42,495 nucleotides of DNA from Hortaea werneckii (lineage: Eukaryota; Ascomycota; Dothideomycetes; Mycosphaerellales; Teratosphaeriaceae), in assembly GCA_037044905.1 (NCBI GenBank), contig JBAOKB010000141.1, positions 1 to 42,495 on the forward strand, given 5' to 3'. The notes under the pieces were generated by a model. It did no database searches. It was not told the origin of the DNA and worked only from the letters and a program-made list of their open reading frames with translations. The position numbers were made by a program, and so were the translations under genes. Positions 9,717 through 17,482 of the stretch are shown in pieces (the stretch's first letter is position 1; the number at the start of each line of letters is the position of its first letter).

Positions 9717-9802
9717 CAGAGAATATCCGATTCGAACGGATGTGATTTATTAAATCAAATGAGTTTCAAGCTCACCGCCTTAAACCGCTCAGCCAATTCT
9801 CT
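9717..9802 (-). tRNA. trnS(uga): tRNA-Ser (UGA)
   Basis: Class II tRNA with a long variable arm. Acceptor AGAGAAT/ATTCTCT, anticodon stem GTGAG/CTCAT with loop CTTGAAA, T arm TCCG-TTCGAAT-CGGA. Confidence 0.92.
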
Positions 9803-9837
9803 ATTACTTTGTTACATTTTTTTTTTTTATGTTTTAT

Positions 9838-9909
9838 TGATTTCTCGACGACTTGAACGTCGAACATATTCTTATCAAAAATACACTTTACCTATTAAGT
9901 TAAGAAATC
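9838..9909 (-). tRNA. trnI(gau): tRNA-Ile (GAU)
   Basis: Acceptor GATTTCT/AGAAATC, anticodon loop TTGATAA, T arm CGACG-TTCAAGT-CGTCG. It reads AUU and AUC. AUA, which is common here, needs another tRNA (see the CAU tRNAs). Confidence 0.9.
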
Positions 9910-9925
9910 CAGCAATAATAAAGAT

Positions 9926-9997
9926 CAAGAGCACCCAGACTTGAACTGATAATTTGAAGTTTGAAGCTTCCTGTTTTGCCAATTAAACTATACTCTT
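9926..9997 (-). tRNA. trnW(uca): tRNA-Trp (UCA), reads UGA
   Basis: Acceptor AAGAGTA/TGCTCTT, anticodon loop CTTCAAA with UCA. This tRNA explains why UGA occurs as Trp in nearly every protein gene here. Anticodon and T stems each have a mismatch. Confidence 0.9.
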
Positions 9998-10022
9998 TTT
10001 TTTTTTTATTTTTTTAATATAT

Positions 10023-10069
10023 TTATTTATTTTACTTCTTTTTAAAAAACAAAGAAGTAAAATAAATAA
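10023..10069. repeat. Long hairpin between trnS(GCU) and trnW
   Basis: Perfect 19-base arms (ttatttattttacttcttt at 10023-10041, complement at 10051-10069) with a 9-base loop. Confidence 0.75.
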
Positions 10070-10099
10070 GAAGATCAGTAAAACATCAGTAATTAATAA

Positions 10100-10180
10100 C
10101 GGAAAAGAATGGATTTGAACCATCAAGTGTTGAAACACAATATTTAGCAAATATCTTGCCTTACCTATAGCGACTTTTCC
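10100..10180 (-). tRNA. trnS(gcu): tRNA-Ser (GCU)
   Basis: Class II tRNA: acceptor GGAAAAG/CTTTTCC, anticodon loop TTGCTAA, variable arm GTGTTTCAACAC, T loop TTCAAAT. A 20-T tract lies immediately upstream and differs in length between the two copies. Confidence 0.9.
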
Positions 10181-10297
10181 TTTTTTTTTTTTTTTTTTTT
10201 ACAGTTGTATAATTTAAATTTATAAGAAAAAAAAAATTGTATATAGCTTATCATTTATTTTTTTTTTTTAGAAAAAGTAAAAAACGAAAAAATATCT

Positions 10298-10370
10298 CGA
10301 GTTAAGTCGGCTACGATCCGACATCTACTTTCTCGACAAGAAAGTCCTTTACCAATTAAGTTATTAACCC
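10298..10370 (-). tRNA. trnD(guc): tRNA-Asp (GUC)
   Basis: Acceptor GGGTTAA/TTAACTC, anticodon stem CTTTC/GAAAG with loop TTGTCGA, T stem GTCGG/CCGAC. The T loop is ATCGTAG instead of the usual TTCRANY, a small oddity. Confidence 0.88.
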
Positions 10371-10393
10371 TATAGTGTACATTGTACTAATAA

Positions 10394-10464
10394 TACGGCC
10401 AACCGAATTCGAATCGGTGCACATCGTTTGGAAGACGAACGGTCTACCATTAACCTATAGCCGT
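10394..10464 (-). tRNA. trnG(ucc): tRNA-Gly (UCC)
   Basis: Acceptor ACGGCTA/TGGCCGT, D arm GGTT/GACC, anticodon loop CTTCCAA, T loop TTCGAAT. First tRNA of the cluster leading into rnl. Confidence 0.92.
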
Positions 10465-11490
10465 TTATTATTTGTATTATACTTTTATACATGTATATAT
10501 ATATACCCTACTAATGTAGATGAAAAGTAAAGTGTGTGATTAAATAAAAATTCTATAAATAAACGGGTAAAACTTCCTAAGTATTTTGCTCCTTATTTGA
10601 CTTGTGCTAACCAGGAGAATACTCGTTACTGTACATGGTATTATTTCCAAGCCTACATAACATAAAAAATGCATTTAGCATACACTAAGTAATTAATTAT
10701 ACAGAACTAAGTTAGTTAACAAAAAAGTTTGATAAAAGACATTACTTATGGAGCAGTATCTGTGGTGTTAAAAGTAAAAAGTATACTAGGAAAGCATGTT
10801 TATTAGGTTTTGAAAAAAAAAAAAAAAAAAAAAAAAAAGTAATTATAGAAATTAGGCTAAGGCATGCACTTAAAGTAAGAGTAAGCAATAGAATGGTTAC
10901 ATATTGATTATTAGTACGTACACCTGCATGCTGGAGATTTTTATGTACTTTTGAAGTATTTATTGTCTATTTAAATATCATTTGATTGCCTTGAACATCT
11001 TTGACTTTGAGGTATTCCCTTAGGTTTGAAAATGTGTCATGCATCAACTCATCACCACACACCCCATCTTAAATCAACACAGTGTTACGTACTTGCCATG
11101 TAAAATAAACTAAACGCTGAGAACTATATATATCATGTACTATTCGCCAATTTTGGGAGGTTGTTCTATCATCTAGTATTTTCAAGTTTGCTGTTACAAC
11201 ATTTTAAAAGCCTACGTTGGTTATAACTAACGAATTGAGCCTCCTCCTACCGACTGTGGTTTACATGATATAACTGCTTTGTCTGCATATTTTGACGAAA
11301 GGAGTCTTATTCTAAAACACTATCAGTATATAAGATGACTATGGACATGTACATTCCCATGGGCATTAACATGGGCATGAGTTAGATACCTGGGGGGGGG
11401 GGGGAAACATGGTGTAAGAAAAATAAAAAACAAACAGTTATATTTCTTTTTTTTTTTTTTTTTTTTTTTTCTGAGACTGGTGTGGCAAAT
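10465..11490. other. Long non-coding region between cox3 and trnG; control-region candidate
   Basis: About 1 kb, the longest spacer of the genome. Stops occur frequently in the minus-strand frames (only UAA/UAG counted) and no tRNA is visible. Much of it is less A/T-monotonous than other spacers. It is bounded or punctuated by extreme homopolymers: T24 at 11447-11470, G13 at 11392-11404 and A26 at 10814-10839. A 9-base direct repeat (catgggcat) occurs twice near 11358-11378. I see no RNase P RNA signature. Position and composition fit a replication or transcription control region, or an unrecognised structured RNA. Confidence 0.5.
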
Positions 11491-12300
11491 TTATGATCCT
11501 CAATAGTAAACAGATAAAAATAAAAATAATCACACAACATCCACAAAATGTCAGTATAATATACCTGCTTCTAAACCTAAATGATGATTTTCAGTTAAAT
11601 GATAGGCATACAGACGTCATAAACCTACAGCTAAGAATATAGTACCAATAATAACATGTAGCCCATGAAAACCAGTTCCAAAGTAAAAACATGATCCAAA
11701 TGCACCATCTGTTATAGTGAAAGAAGAAACTGAGTATTCAACTCCTTGGAATGCAGTAAACACCATAGCTAATATAATAGTAAAAGTTGCTCCATATAAA
11801 GAACCATTTCTATTACCTTGTATTAAAGAGTGATGAGAGTAAGTAATTGTAACACCTGATGCAAGAAGTAGAACTGTATTAAGTAGAGGTAGTTCAAAAG
11901 CATTAATTGCTTCTATACCGATAGGAGGTCATTGAGCTCCTAATTCTACAGTAGGTGATAATGCACTGTGAAAGTATGCTCAAAAAATAGCTAAAAAGAA
12001 TAAAGCTTCAGATACTATGAATAAAGCCACTCCCATATTTAAACCTCTTTGTACGGCTAAAGTGTGGTTACCTAAATAAGTTCCTTCTGAAGTAATATCT
12101 CTAAATCAAAAGAACATACTTGACATTACTAAAACAAATGCACAAGGTAATAAGTATCCTGCATGTGAAAAACCATGCATTGTTAAAACACCTGAAGTAG
12201 TTAATGTTAATAAACTAATACAAGTAAATATAGGTCAAGGAGAAGGAGAAACTAAATGAAAAGGGTGACCTTGAAAGGCACTTCTATTTAAATTAGACAT
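11491..12300 (-). CDS. cox3: Cytochrome c oxidase subunit 3
   Basis: Integral core subunit of complex IV in the inner membrane. ATG at 12300-12298, TAA at 11493-11491, 269 residues, many UGA Trp codons. The reading begins MSNLNRSAFQGHPFHLV. It contains FFLAIFWAYFHSALSPTVELG in the middle and GFHGLHVIIGTIFL followed by HFVDVVWLFLF near the C-terminus, all Cox3 hallmarks. Length is normal for the family. It is intron-free and follows atp6 after a 337-base spacer. Confidence 0.96.
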
Positions 12301-12637
12301 ATTTAATTTTATTTTTCATTAATACAATATATATATATATATTTTTTTTTTTATTTTGGTTTATACTTGGATACAGGTAAAATAGTTTAAGTATATAATT
12401 TGTACATAAAACTAAAATAAAACTCAGTAGAGGATTGTTTTTTCACTGTTTGCTATTTCCTGTAAAACACCATAATTTTTATTATTTTAATATCTACTTA
12501 ATGAGTACTAAACTTTACTGTAATATAACCTTTATTTTATTTTTTTTTTTTTACTTTGTTAAGTAAAAAAAAAAAATAAAAGCAAAATAATACTATACAA
12601 TGTGTATCACAAATAGTAAGCACTATATATTAATATA
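12301..12637. other. Spacer between atp6 and cox3
   Basis: About 340 bases, AT-rich, no gene seen. It contains a perfect hairpin at 12541-12576 (16-base arms T12-ACTT / AAGT-A12, loop tgtt) of the recurrent palindrome family. Confidence 0.65.
12541..12576. repeat. Palindrome of the ACTT...AAGT family
   Basis: 16-base perfect arms, 4-base loop, in the atp6-cox3 spacer about 60 bases after the atp6 stop in transcription direction. Confidence 0.75.
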
Positions 12638-13411
12638 TTAGTGTAACTCTAAAGTATCTTTAATGTAAGAACATGATAATACTACAAAAACTTGAGCTTG
12701 TATAAATGCGATTCCCAGTTCTAATCCAGAAAATGCTATAATAAATGCAAGAGGGAATAATCCTAAAAAGAAGAATACTATTCCTGAATTCATTATATTA
12801 TATGTGAATCCACTTAAGATATTTAAAAGCATGTGACCTGATAGTATGTTAGCTGCAAGTCTTAACCCTAATGATACATTTCTGGCTAAGTATGAAATAA
12901 ATTCTATTAGTACTAGTAAAGGCACTAGCGCTAATGGACAACCAGAAGGAACAAATAGAGAAAAGAATTTCAGTCCATGTCTGCTTAGTCCCAGAATAGT
13001 TGCACCTAAAACCACTGTGAAACTTAATGAGAAAGTTAATATAAAGTGACTTGTAGGGGCAAAACTGTAAGGAACCATACCTAATAAATTATTCATTAAG
13101 ATAAACACAAATAAAACATACATAAAAGGAAAATATAACTGTCCTTTTTTATCGTTTATTTGATTTACCACGATGCTGTGCACAGTTGCGTACACAGACT
13201 CTTGGCAAATAGATCAAGGGTTTGAGATGATTTTATTGTTGTTAGTAGACATTAAGTTTAATAAAACAACTAAATATCCTGCTATTGTTAAGTAAAGGCC
13301 TATATTTGTTAAAGATAATGACAGATTACCTAGTATAGGGGCATCTAAACTTAGTAGATTCCTTATTTCAAATTGGTCTAATGGGCTTGTAATGTGTAAA
13401 AAATTTTTCAT
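12638..13411 (-). CDS. atp6: ATP synthase subunit 6 (subunit a)
   Basis: Stator subunit a of F0, which forms the proton half-channels against the c-ring. ATG at 13411-13409, TAA at 12640-12638, 257 residues. A UGA Trp codon at 13216-13214 splits the frame in the standard code; read as Trp it is continuous. The essential arginine lies in the conserved LGLRLAANILSGHMLL. The N-terminus resembles the fungal presequence-like start (FLHITSPLDQFEI). It lies between atp8 and cox3, as in many fungi. Confidence 0.96.
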
Positions 13412-13553
13412 TTAAATTTAATGTACTTATTGATTATTAAAATTAATTATTATTATATTTTTCTCTATTTATTTTTTTTTTTTCTCATTTTTCTTATGAG
13501 AGATAATGGAGATAAAAAAAAAAATAAATCTAAAAAGAATTATAAAACCTAGT

Positions 13554-13700
13554 TTATAATTTACTTATGAAAAGACGTGTTGTAAATAAACGTACAAATC
13601 TAGGTAATATATATTTTGAAAAAACGTATACTAATAAAACTATGATAGCGAATGCAAATGCTACTTGATTCATAAAGTAAAATGGTGTTAATTGAGGCAT
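13554..13700 (-). CDS. atp8: ATP synthase subunit 8
   Basis: Small F0 stator component. 48 residues, ATG 13700-13698, TAA 13556-13554. The sequence starts MPQLTPFYFMNQVAFAF, matching the fungal MPQLxPFYFxNQ signature, then one membrane helix and a basic tail (RFVRLFTTRLFISKL). Length is typical. It lies directly upstream of atp6, separated by about 140 bases of AT-rich DNA. Confidence 0.95.
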   Translation of the reverse strand: MPQLTPFYFMNQVAFAFAIIVLLVYVFSKYILPRFVRLFTTRLFISKL

Positions 13701-13778
13701 ATTTTATTAAAATTCTATATATTGTCATAAGAAATTAAGTAACTAAATTAAATATAAATTAAAGTTAAAAAGGTACTT

Positions 13779-13851
13779 TAAGGAATAGGTGATTTGAACA
13801 CCTAGCCTTCCGTGTGTAAAACGGTTGCTCCACCAATTGAGCTAATTCCTT
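13779..13851 (-). tRNA. trnV(uac): tRNA-Val (UAC)
   Basis: Acceptor AAGGAAT/ATTCCTT, D stem GCTC/GAGC, anticodon loop TTTACAC, T arm AGGTG-TTCAAAT-CACCT. A degenerate relative is at 26240-26312. Confidence 0.92.
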
Positions 13852-13875
13852 TTTTTATTTTTTACTTCTCGTTTT

Positions 13876-13891
13876 TTACTTAATTAAGTAA
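13876..13891. repeat. Short palindrome between trnV and trnM
   Basis: ttacttaattaagtaa, the minimal form of the recurrent palindrome. Confidence 0.6.
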
Positions 13892-13936
13892 TAATATACA
13901 AATAAATATGAACACTATTACTAATTTATTTATATT

Positions 13937-14008
13937 AACCAGGAGAGAAATTCGAATTCTCATCTTAATGCATGAAATTAATGTTCTAACCAATTGAACT
14001 ATCCTGGC
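13937..14008 (-). tRNA. trnM(cau): tRNA-Met (CAU), probable elongator
   Basis: Acceptor GCCAGGA/TCCTGGT, D arm GTTC/GAAC, anticodon stem TTAAT/ATTAA with loop TTCATGC, T arm GAGAA-TTCGAAT-TTCTC. It is one of three CAU tRNAs and is assigned as elongator by elimination. The variable loop is one base shorter here than in the second copy, probably a read error. Confidence 0.8.
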
Positions 14009-14018
14009 TATATAAAAG

Positions 14019-14091
14019 GGTGGATATCCTGATTTGAACAGAAAACCTACTGTGCCACATACAGTTGCTCTACCTATTGAGCTACATCCAC
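14019..14091 (-). tRNA. trnH(gug): tRNA-His (GUG)
   Basis: Acceptor GTGGATG/TATCCAC, anticodon loop ATGTGGC, T arm TTCTG-TTCAAAT-CAGGA. The discriminator is C and a G precedes position 1 (14092), giving the G-1:C73 pair expected of tRNA-His. Confidence 0.92.
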
Positions 14092-14096
14092 CTTTT

Positions 14097-14792
14097 TTAT
14101 TTTTTTTTTTCTATTAAAGAATCATGGAGTTTAATAAAGTCACTATGGTGATCTTTGAAAGCATTGTTAATTTTTCCTTCGTGCAGCATAGTATCGAGTT
14201 TCAACAATTTGTTATACCTATCTGCATGGCTAATGTAGTCACCATACAGTCTTTTAACTCTATTGTTAAGCTCATCAGCTTCCACATCGGACATAGAACG
14301 AGACGCATTTATGTGTGAAAAGGAATTTCCATCAACAACAAAACTAATACCTTTAGTTTCTTTAATACGCTGCAATTCATATAAAACACCTGCAATGTCT
14401 TTCAAAGTATCATGCATATTATTAGCCATATTAGAATGGGCTGATACAGCCTTAGTACTAGTGGATTCACTTCCACCACTAGACTGGTTATCCATATGCA
14501 GATTACCATCAAAACCTTTCGGTGTCATATTTAAAGTGTATTGGTCAAAAATAAGTATAATTATTTTTTTTAAGAGCAATACCAAACTACAGAAAGACAC
14601 ATTAGTTAAATCAAACTCAGTAATAGATATATCTAAACTAAGTATTACACTGTAAAACCATCTTAAACCTGAAGCAAACAATATGGTAAATAAAGTAGAT
14701 ACAATAAATTTACTACTAAAAATTTTTCTATAAATTTCTCCCCAAAAATTTCTAGTTTTTAAATTATTAAATATGTTTATTATGTTTCTCAT
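14097..14792 (-). CDS. Unknown membrane-anchored ORF between trnQ and trnH (orf231)
   Basis: I do not recognise this gene. I take the start as ATG 14792-14790 (MRNIINIFNN), one base after trnQ; a GTG further upstream lies inside trnQ and is unlikely. It ends at TAA 14099-14097, 231 residues. Two hydrophobic segments (about residues 24-45 and 63-82) are followed by a Ser/Gly/Asn-rich linker around residues 100-120 and a hydrophilic, probably helical C-terminal domain with many Asp, Glu, Lys and His. No UGA codon is needed. It fills the gap between trnQ and trnH almost exactly, so tRNA excision would release its mRNA. A plausible membrane-anchored protein with a soluble tail. Confidence 0.65.
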   Translation of the reverse strand: MRNIINIFNNLKTRNFWGEIYRKIFSSKFIVSTLFTILFASGLRWFYSVILSLDISITEFDLTNVSFCSLVLLLKKIIILIFDQYTLNMTPKGFDGNLHMDNQSSGGSESTSTKAVSAHSNMANNMHDTLKDIAGVLYELQRIKETKGISFVVDGNSFSHINASRSMSDVEADELNNRVKRLYGDYISHADRYNKLLKLDTMLHEGKINNAFKDHHSDFIKLHDSLIEKKK

Positions 14793-14793
14793 G

Positions 14794-14866
14794 TTATGTT
14801 GGAGTGATTCGAACACTCAATAGTAAATACCAAAAATTTATGACTTACCGATTAGTCCACAACATA
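14794..14866 (-). tRNA. trnQ(uug): tRNA-Gln (UUG)
   Basis: Acceptor TATGTTG/CAACATA, anticodon stem TAAAT/ATTTA with loop TTTTGGT, T arm GAGTG-TTCGAAT-CACTC. It ends one base before the orf231 start. Confidence 0.9.
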
Positions 14867-14872
14867 TTTAAA

Positions 14873-14955
14873 TAAGGTAAATCCGACTTGAACGGATAAG
14901 ATTTAAAATCAAATAGTCCTAAGCTATTCATGTCTGCCAATTCCATCATTACCTT
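14873..14955 (-). tRNA. trnL(uag): tRNA-Leu (UAG)
   Basis: Class II: acceptor AAGGTAA/TTACCTT, anticodon stem AATAG/CTATT with loop CTTAGGA, T arm ATCCG-TTCAAGT-CGGAT. Confidence 0.92.
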
Positions 14956-14978
14956 TTTTTATTTTTTTTTTGACTTCT

Positions 14979-15006
14979 TTTTTTACTTCATCTATGAAGT
15001 AAAAAA
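14979..15006. repeat. Palindrome with trailing TCTTAA, copy A
   Basis: TTTTTTACTTCAT, centre CT, ATGAAGTAAAAAA: 13-base perfect arms. The same element recurs at 15527-15554, and nearly so at 9664-9691. Confidence 0.75.
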
Positions 15007-15059
15007 TCTTAAATAAAAAATGCAACAAAAAAAAAAAAAAATAAAAATATATATATATG

Positions 15060-15133
15060 TGCTCGAAGTAAGATTTGAACTTACAGCCTAAACATCTTCA
15101 GAGTTCCGCTCTACCAGGTTGAGCTTCTCGAGC
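15060..15133 (-). tRNA. trnF(gaa): tRNA-Phe (GAA)
   Basis: Acceptor GCTCGAG/TTCGAGC, D stem GCTC/GAGC, anticodon loop CTGAAGA, T loop TTCAAAT. Confidence 0.92.
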
Positions 15134-15138
15134 CTAAA

Positions 15139-15210
15139 TGGAGATATTAGGACTCGATCCTAAAATAACGATATGCAAAATCGCAGTTTTACCAATTAAA
15201 CTATATCCCC
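15139..15210 (-). tRNA. trnA(ugc): tRNA-Ala (UGC)
   Basis: Acceptor GGGGATA/TATCTCC, D stem GTTT/AAAC, anticodon stem GCGAT/ATCGT with loop TTTGCAT, T arm TTAGG-ATCGAGT-CCTAA. Confidence 0.92.
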
Positions 15211-15308
15211 TTGTACATTGTGCCCCTTCTAAATTAAGATATAACAAATATTATTTATCAGCTAGTATAACCCTACACAATGTGATCGCGCATTACTTTT
15301 TAATATTC

Positions 15309-15342
15309 TTTTTCATCAGATTGTTAAAAATCTGATGAAAAA
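15309..15342. repeat. Hairpin between trnE and trnA
   Basis: 14-base perfect arms (tttttcatcagatt / complement) with a 6-base loop. Different core from the ACTT family but the same A/T-flanked design. Confidence 0.65.
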
Positions 15343-15407
15343 AAAAAATAAATTCCTTTAAATCTAGCATAAATAAACTATTTTTGCGCGTATTAGTATT
15401 TTTAATC

Positions 15408-15479
15408 TAACCCACCTGGGACTCGAACCCAGGATGTAGCGGTGAAAACGCCATGTCTTAACCACTTGACTAGTGGGTC
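15408..15479 (-). tRNA. trnE(uuc): tRNA-Glu (UUC)
   Basis: Acceptor GACCCAC/GTGGGTT, anticodon stem TGGCG/CGCTA with loop TTTTCAC, T arm CTGGG-TTCGAGT-CCCAG. Confidence 0.9.
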
Positions 15480-15526
15480 TATACTACATCTATTATGCTA
15501 TATATATATTTTTATTATTCTTTACT

Positions 15527-15554
15527 TTTTTTACTTCATCTATGAAGTAAAAAA
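15527..15554. repeat. Palindrome with trailing TCTTAA, copy B
   Basis: Identical to the element at 14979-15006, in the spacer between trnL(UAA) and trnE. A dispersed short repeat. Confidence 0.75.
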
Positions 15555-15612
15555 TCTTAAGTTAAAAAGTTAAAAATATGATAAACATACAAATAACAAA
15601 ATACTATTATTT

Positions 15613-15695
15613 TATCCGAAAAACGACTTGAACGTTTACGATATTTTATCAATAAATCTTAAGTTTATCCTGTCTACCAATTCCAGCACTCGGAT
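15613..15695 (-). tRNA. trnL(uaa): tRNA-Leu (UAA)
   Basis: Class II: acceptor ATCCGAG/TTCGGAT, anticodon stem ATAAA/TTTAT with loop CTTAAGA, T arm AAACG-TTCAAGT-CGTTT. Confidence 0.92.
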
Positions 15696-15712
15696 ATAAT
15701 ATAAATAGTCAT

Positions 15713-15785
15713 TAAGGCCAGAATGAATCGAACACTCATCTGAGCTATCATGAGCAGCTTGCTTTACCAATTAAGCTATAGCCTT
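15713..15785 (-). tRNA. trnM(cau): tRNA with anticodon CAU: Met or lysidine-type Ile
   Basis: Acceptor AAGGCTA/TGGCCTT, D stem GCTT/AAGC, anticodon stem AGCTG/TAGCT with loop CTCATGA, T arm GAGTG-TTCGATT-CATTC. The GC-containing anticodon stem and general outline resemble bacterial and plant mitochondrial tRNA-Ile(CAU). With AUA common as Ile and only trnI(GAU) otherwise present, this may be the AUA reader; inference. Confidence 0.75.
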
Positions 15786-15832
15786 TTATTTTTTTTTTTT
15801 TTTATTTTTTTTTTTTACTTCTTTTTTACTTC

Positions 15833-15862
15833 TTTTTTTTTACTTAATTAAGTAAAAAAAAA
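15833..15862. repeat. Palindrome between tRNA-fMet and tRNA(CAU)
   Basis: T9-ACTTAATTAAGT-A9, perfect, in a long T-rich spacer with further ACTTC repeats before it. Confidence 0.7.
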
Positions 15863-15881
15863 AAAAAAGAAATTATTTTAA

Positions 15882-15952
15882 ATGCGGACGAAGGATTCGC
15901 ACCTCCAATTACAGGTCATGAGCCTATTATGTTACAATTACATCAATCCGCA
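15882..15952 (-). tRNA. trnfM(cau): tRNA-Met (CAU), probable initiator
   Basis: Acceptor TGCGGAT/GTCCGCA, D stem ATGT/ACAT, anticodon stem ATAGG/CCTGT with loop CTCATGA. The TGC start and the ATGTAATTG...AACAT D arm resemble fungal mitochondrial initiator tRNAs. Confidence 0.8.
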
Positions 15953-15979
15953 TACAATAAAGATTTTTTTATAATTTAA

Positions 15980-16050
15980 AGCCCAGTGCAAGTATCGCAC
16001 TTGCTTCTACCGATTACAAAACGGTTGCATTACTTTTATGCTAACCGGGC
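15980..16050 (-). tRNA. trnT(ugu): tRNA-Thr (UGU)
   Basis: Acceptor GCCCGGT/ACTGGGC, D stem GCAT/ATGC, anticodon stem ACCGT/TCGGT with loop TTTGTAA, T arm GCAAG-TGCGATA-CTTGC. Confidence 0.9.
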
Positions 16051-16101
16051 TATATAACTAATACTAATGTAAAGTTTTTTTTTTTTTTTTTTTTTTATAA
16101 A

Positions 16102-16854
16102 TTATTGTTCTTGTAATCAAGACAAGAATTTTTCAAGTGAAATTGATTCTATCACGATAGGCATAGAGCTATGTAAAATACCACATATTTCTGAACATTG
16201 TCCAAAAAATGAACCTTCTCTGTTTACAAGAACAGATATTTGATTAAGTCTACCAGGATAAGCATCACATTTGATACCTAAGGCAGGACAAGCATAAGAA
16301 TGTATTACATCACCAGAAGAAATAATAAATCTTACATGAGTTAATTCTGGTAAGATAACTCTATTATCAACTTCTAACATTCTTAATCCTCCTTCTTCCA
16401 AGTCTGATTCAGGCACTAGGTAAGAATCAAATTCTAATTCCTCGTCGTCATCATTAAGGAAATCAGGGTATTGGTAACTTCAATATCACTGGTGTCCTTC
16501 TACAAATACTGTTAATGACGGGTCTGTAACTTCGTCCATTAAATACAATAGTTTAAAAGATGGAAATGCGATTAAAATTAATATTAAAGCAGGAGTAATT
16601 GTTCAAATTAATTCTATAAGTGTACCATGGTTAAGATATTTGTTACTAATAGGAGATTTATCATTAACATAGTTTCTTATAATAGAAATTAATATTCAAG
16701 CTACACCAAATAATATTATTACTAAGTAAAACATAATATTATCATGTAATTCTACAAGTGCTTCCATTTGAGGGCTGGCACTATCTTGGAAATAAATTCC
16801 TCATGGTCTAGGTGCGTCACAGGCAATAAAAAAATTATTAAATAGTTTAGTCAT
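16102..16854 (-). CDS. cox2: Cytochrome c oxidase subunit 2
   Basis: Complex IV subunit that carries the CuA centre and accepts electrons from cytochrome c. ATG 16854-16852, TAA 16104-16102, 250 residues. N-terminal hydrophobic region (MTKLFNNFFIACDAPRPWG), then DSASPQMEALVELHDNIM. The C-terminal cupredoxin domain has IKCDAYPGRLN and the CuA ligand block CSEICGILHSSMP with both cysteines, the histidine and methionine. UGA is Trp in several places, including near the C-terminus. Intron-free, flanked by tRNA clusters on both sides. Confidence 0.96.
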
Positions 16855-16977
16855 AACATAACGATTAATTTTTAATTGATGTTTATAGTTTTATCTGCAA
16901 AAAAGTAAAGTATAATTAAATTAAAACTATATATAAACATACACTAATGATTATCCATATAAGTTTAATTATTTGTT

Positions 16978-17048
16978 ATTCTTACCTAAGACTCGAACTT
17001 AGATCCAGATATTAGAAGTATCCTGCTCTACCATTAAGCTAGTAAGAG
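16978..17048 (-). tRNA. trnR(ucu): tRNA-Arg (UCU)
   Basis: D stem GCTT/GAGC, anticodon stem GGATA/TATCT with loop CTTCTAA, T loop TTCGAGT. The first acceptor pair (C-A) is mismatched; the other six pair. It lies just upstream of cox2. Confidence 0.85.
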
Positions 17049-17106
17049 TTGTTTAATAACATGAAAAATCTATAGAGAAAAAAAAAAAAGTAAAGAAAAA
17101 AGATAA

Positions 17107-17178
17107 AGAGACACGGAGGAATTGAACCCCGTATTTTCGATCTGCAATCAAAACGTAAAACCTTTTACAACATGTCCC
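17107..17178 (-). tRNA. trnC(gca): tRNA-Cys (GCA)
   Basis: Acceptor GGGACAT/GTGTCTC, anticodon stem TTTGA/TCGAA with loop TTGCAGA, T loop TTCAATT. The D arm is unusual and the acceptor register could shift by one base. Confidence 0.82.
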
Positions 17179-17214
17179 TCATAAAAAAAAAATATATATA
17201 TATATATACCAGTT

Positions 17215-17287
17215 AAACGCGTACAAGACTCGAACTTGTAACTTTTGTGTCCGTAGCACAATACTCTATCCATTGAGTTAACACGTT
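17215..17287 (-). tRNA. trnR(acg): tRNA-Arg (ACG)
   Basis: Acceptor AACGTGT/ACGCGTT, D stem ACTC/GAGT, anticodon stem TTGTG/CACAA with loop CTACGGA, T loop TTCGAGT. Reads the CGN box. Confidence 0.9.
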
Positions 17288-17313
17288 TTAATATACTATG
17301 CCATAAATTTACA

Positions 17314-17384
17314 AGCCCTTAATATGAATTGAACATATATCAGAATATTAACAGTATTCCGCTCTACCGTTGAGCTATAAAGGC
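17314..17384 (-). tRNA. trnN(guu): tRNA-Asn (GUU)
   Basis: Acceptor GCCTTTA/TAAGGGC, D stem GCTC/GAGC, anticodon stem GAATA/TATTC with loop CTGTTAA, T arm ATATG-TTCAATT-CATAT. Confidence 0.9.
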
Positions 17385-17416
17385 TATACACATAATGTTT
17401 TTAGATTTTTTACTTA

Positions 17417-17454
17417 TTTTTTTTTTACTTATTCTAGAATAAGTAAAAAAAAAA
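17417..17454. repeat. 38-base perfect palindrome between trnY and trnN
   Basis: T10-ACTTATTCT / AGAATAAGT-A10 with no loop. It is the longest loopless member of the family and close to the element at 3951-3980. Confidence 0.75.
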
Positions 17455-17482
17455 AATAAGAGAAGAAGTAAAAAAAAAAAGA

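Larger units (their letters stand above)
1..14622. repeat. Terminal redundancy, first copy
   Basis: This block recurs in the same orientation at 27868-42495. The two differ only by ten small length differences (listed in the findings). The 27,867-base spacing is the unit length of the circular genome. Position 1 falls inside the 5' end of nad4, and the single-copy junction at 27868 continues nad4 without a break, as expected for a circle read past its start. This is an assembly feature rather than a biological duplication, although a linear concatemer would look the same. Confidence 0.95.

Noticed and set aside
10465..11490. Mitochondrial RNase P RNA gene
   Set aside because: I looked on the minus strand for the conserved P4-type elements and did not find a convincing pair; a covariance search would settle it.
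14263..14655. 130-codon frame on the plus strand
   Set aside because: Antisense to orf231, whose tRNA-bounded position and membrane pattern fit better; nothing else in the genome is on the plus strand.
14793..14816. Upstream GTG start extending orf231 by 8 residues
   Set aside because: These codons are the T arm of trnQ. The ATG one base after the tRNA is the natural start.
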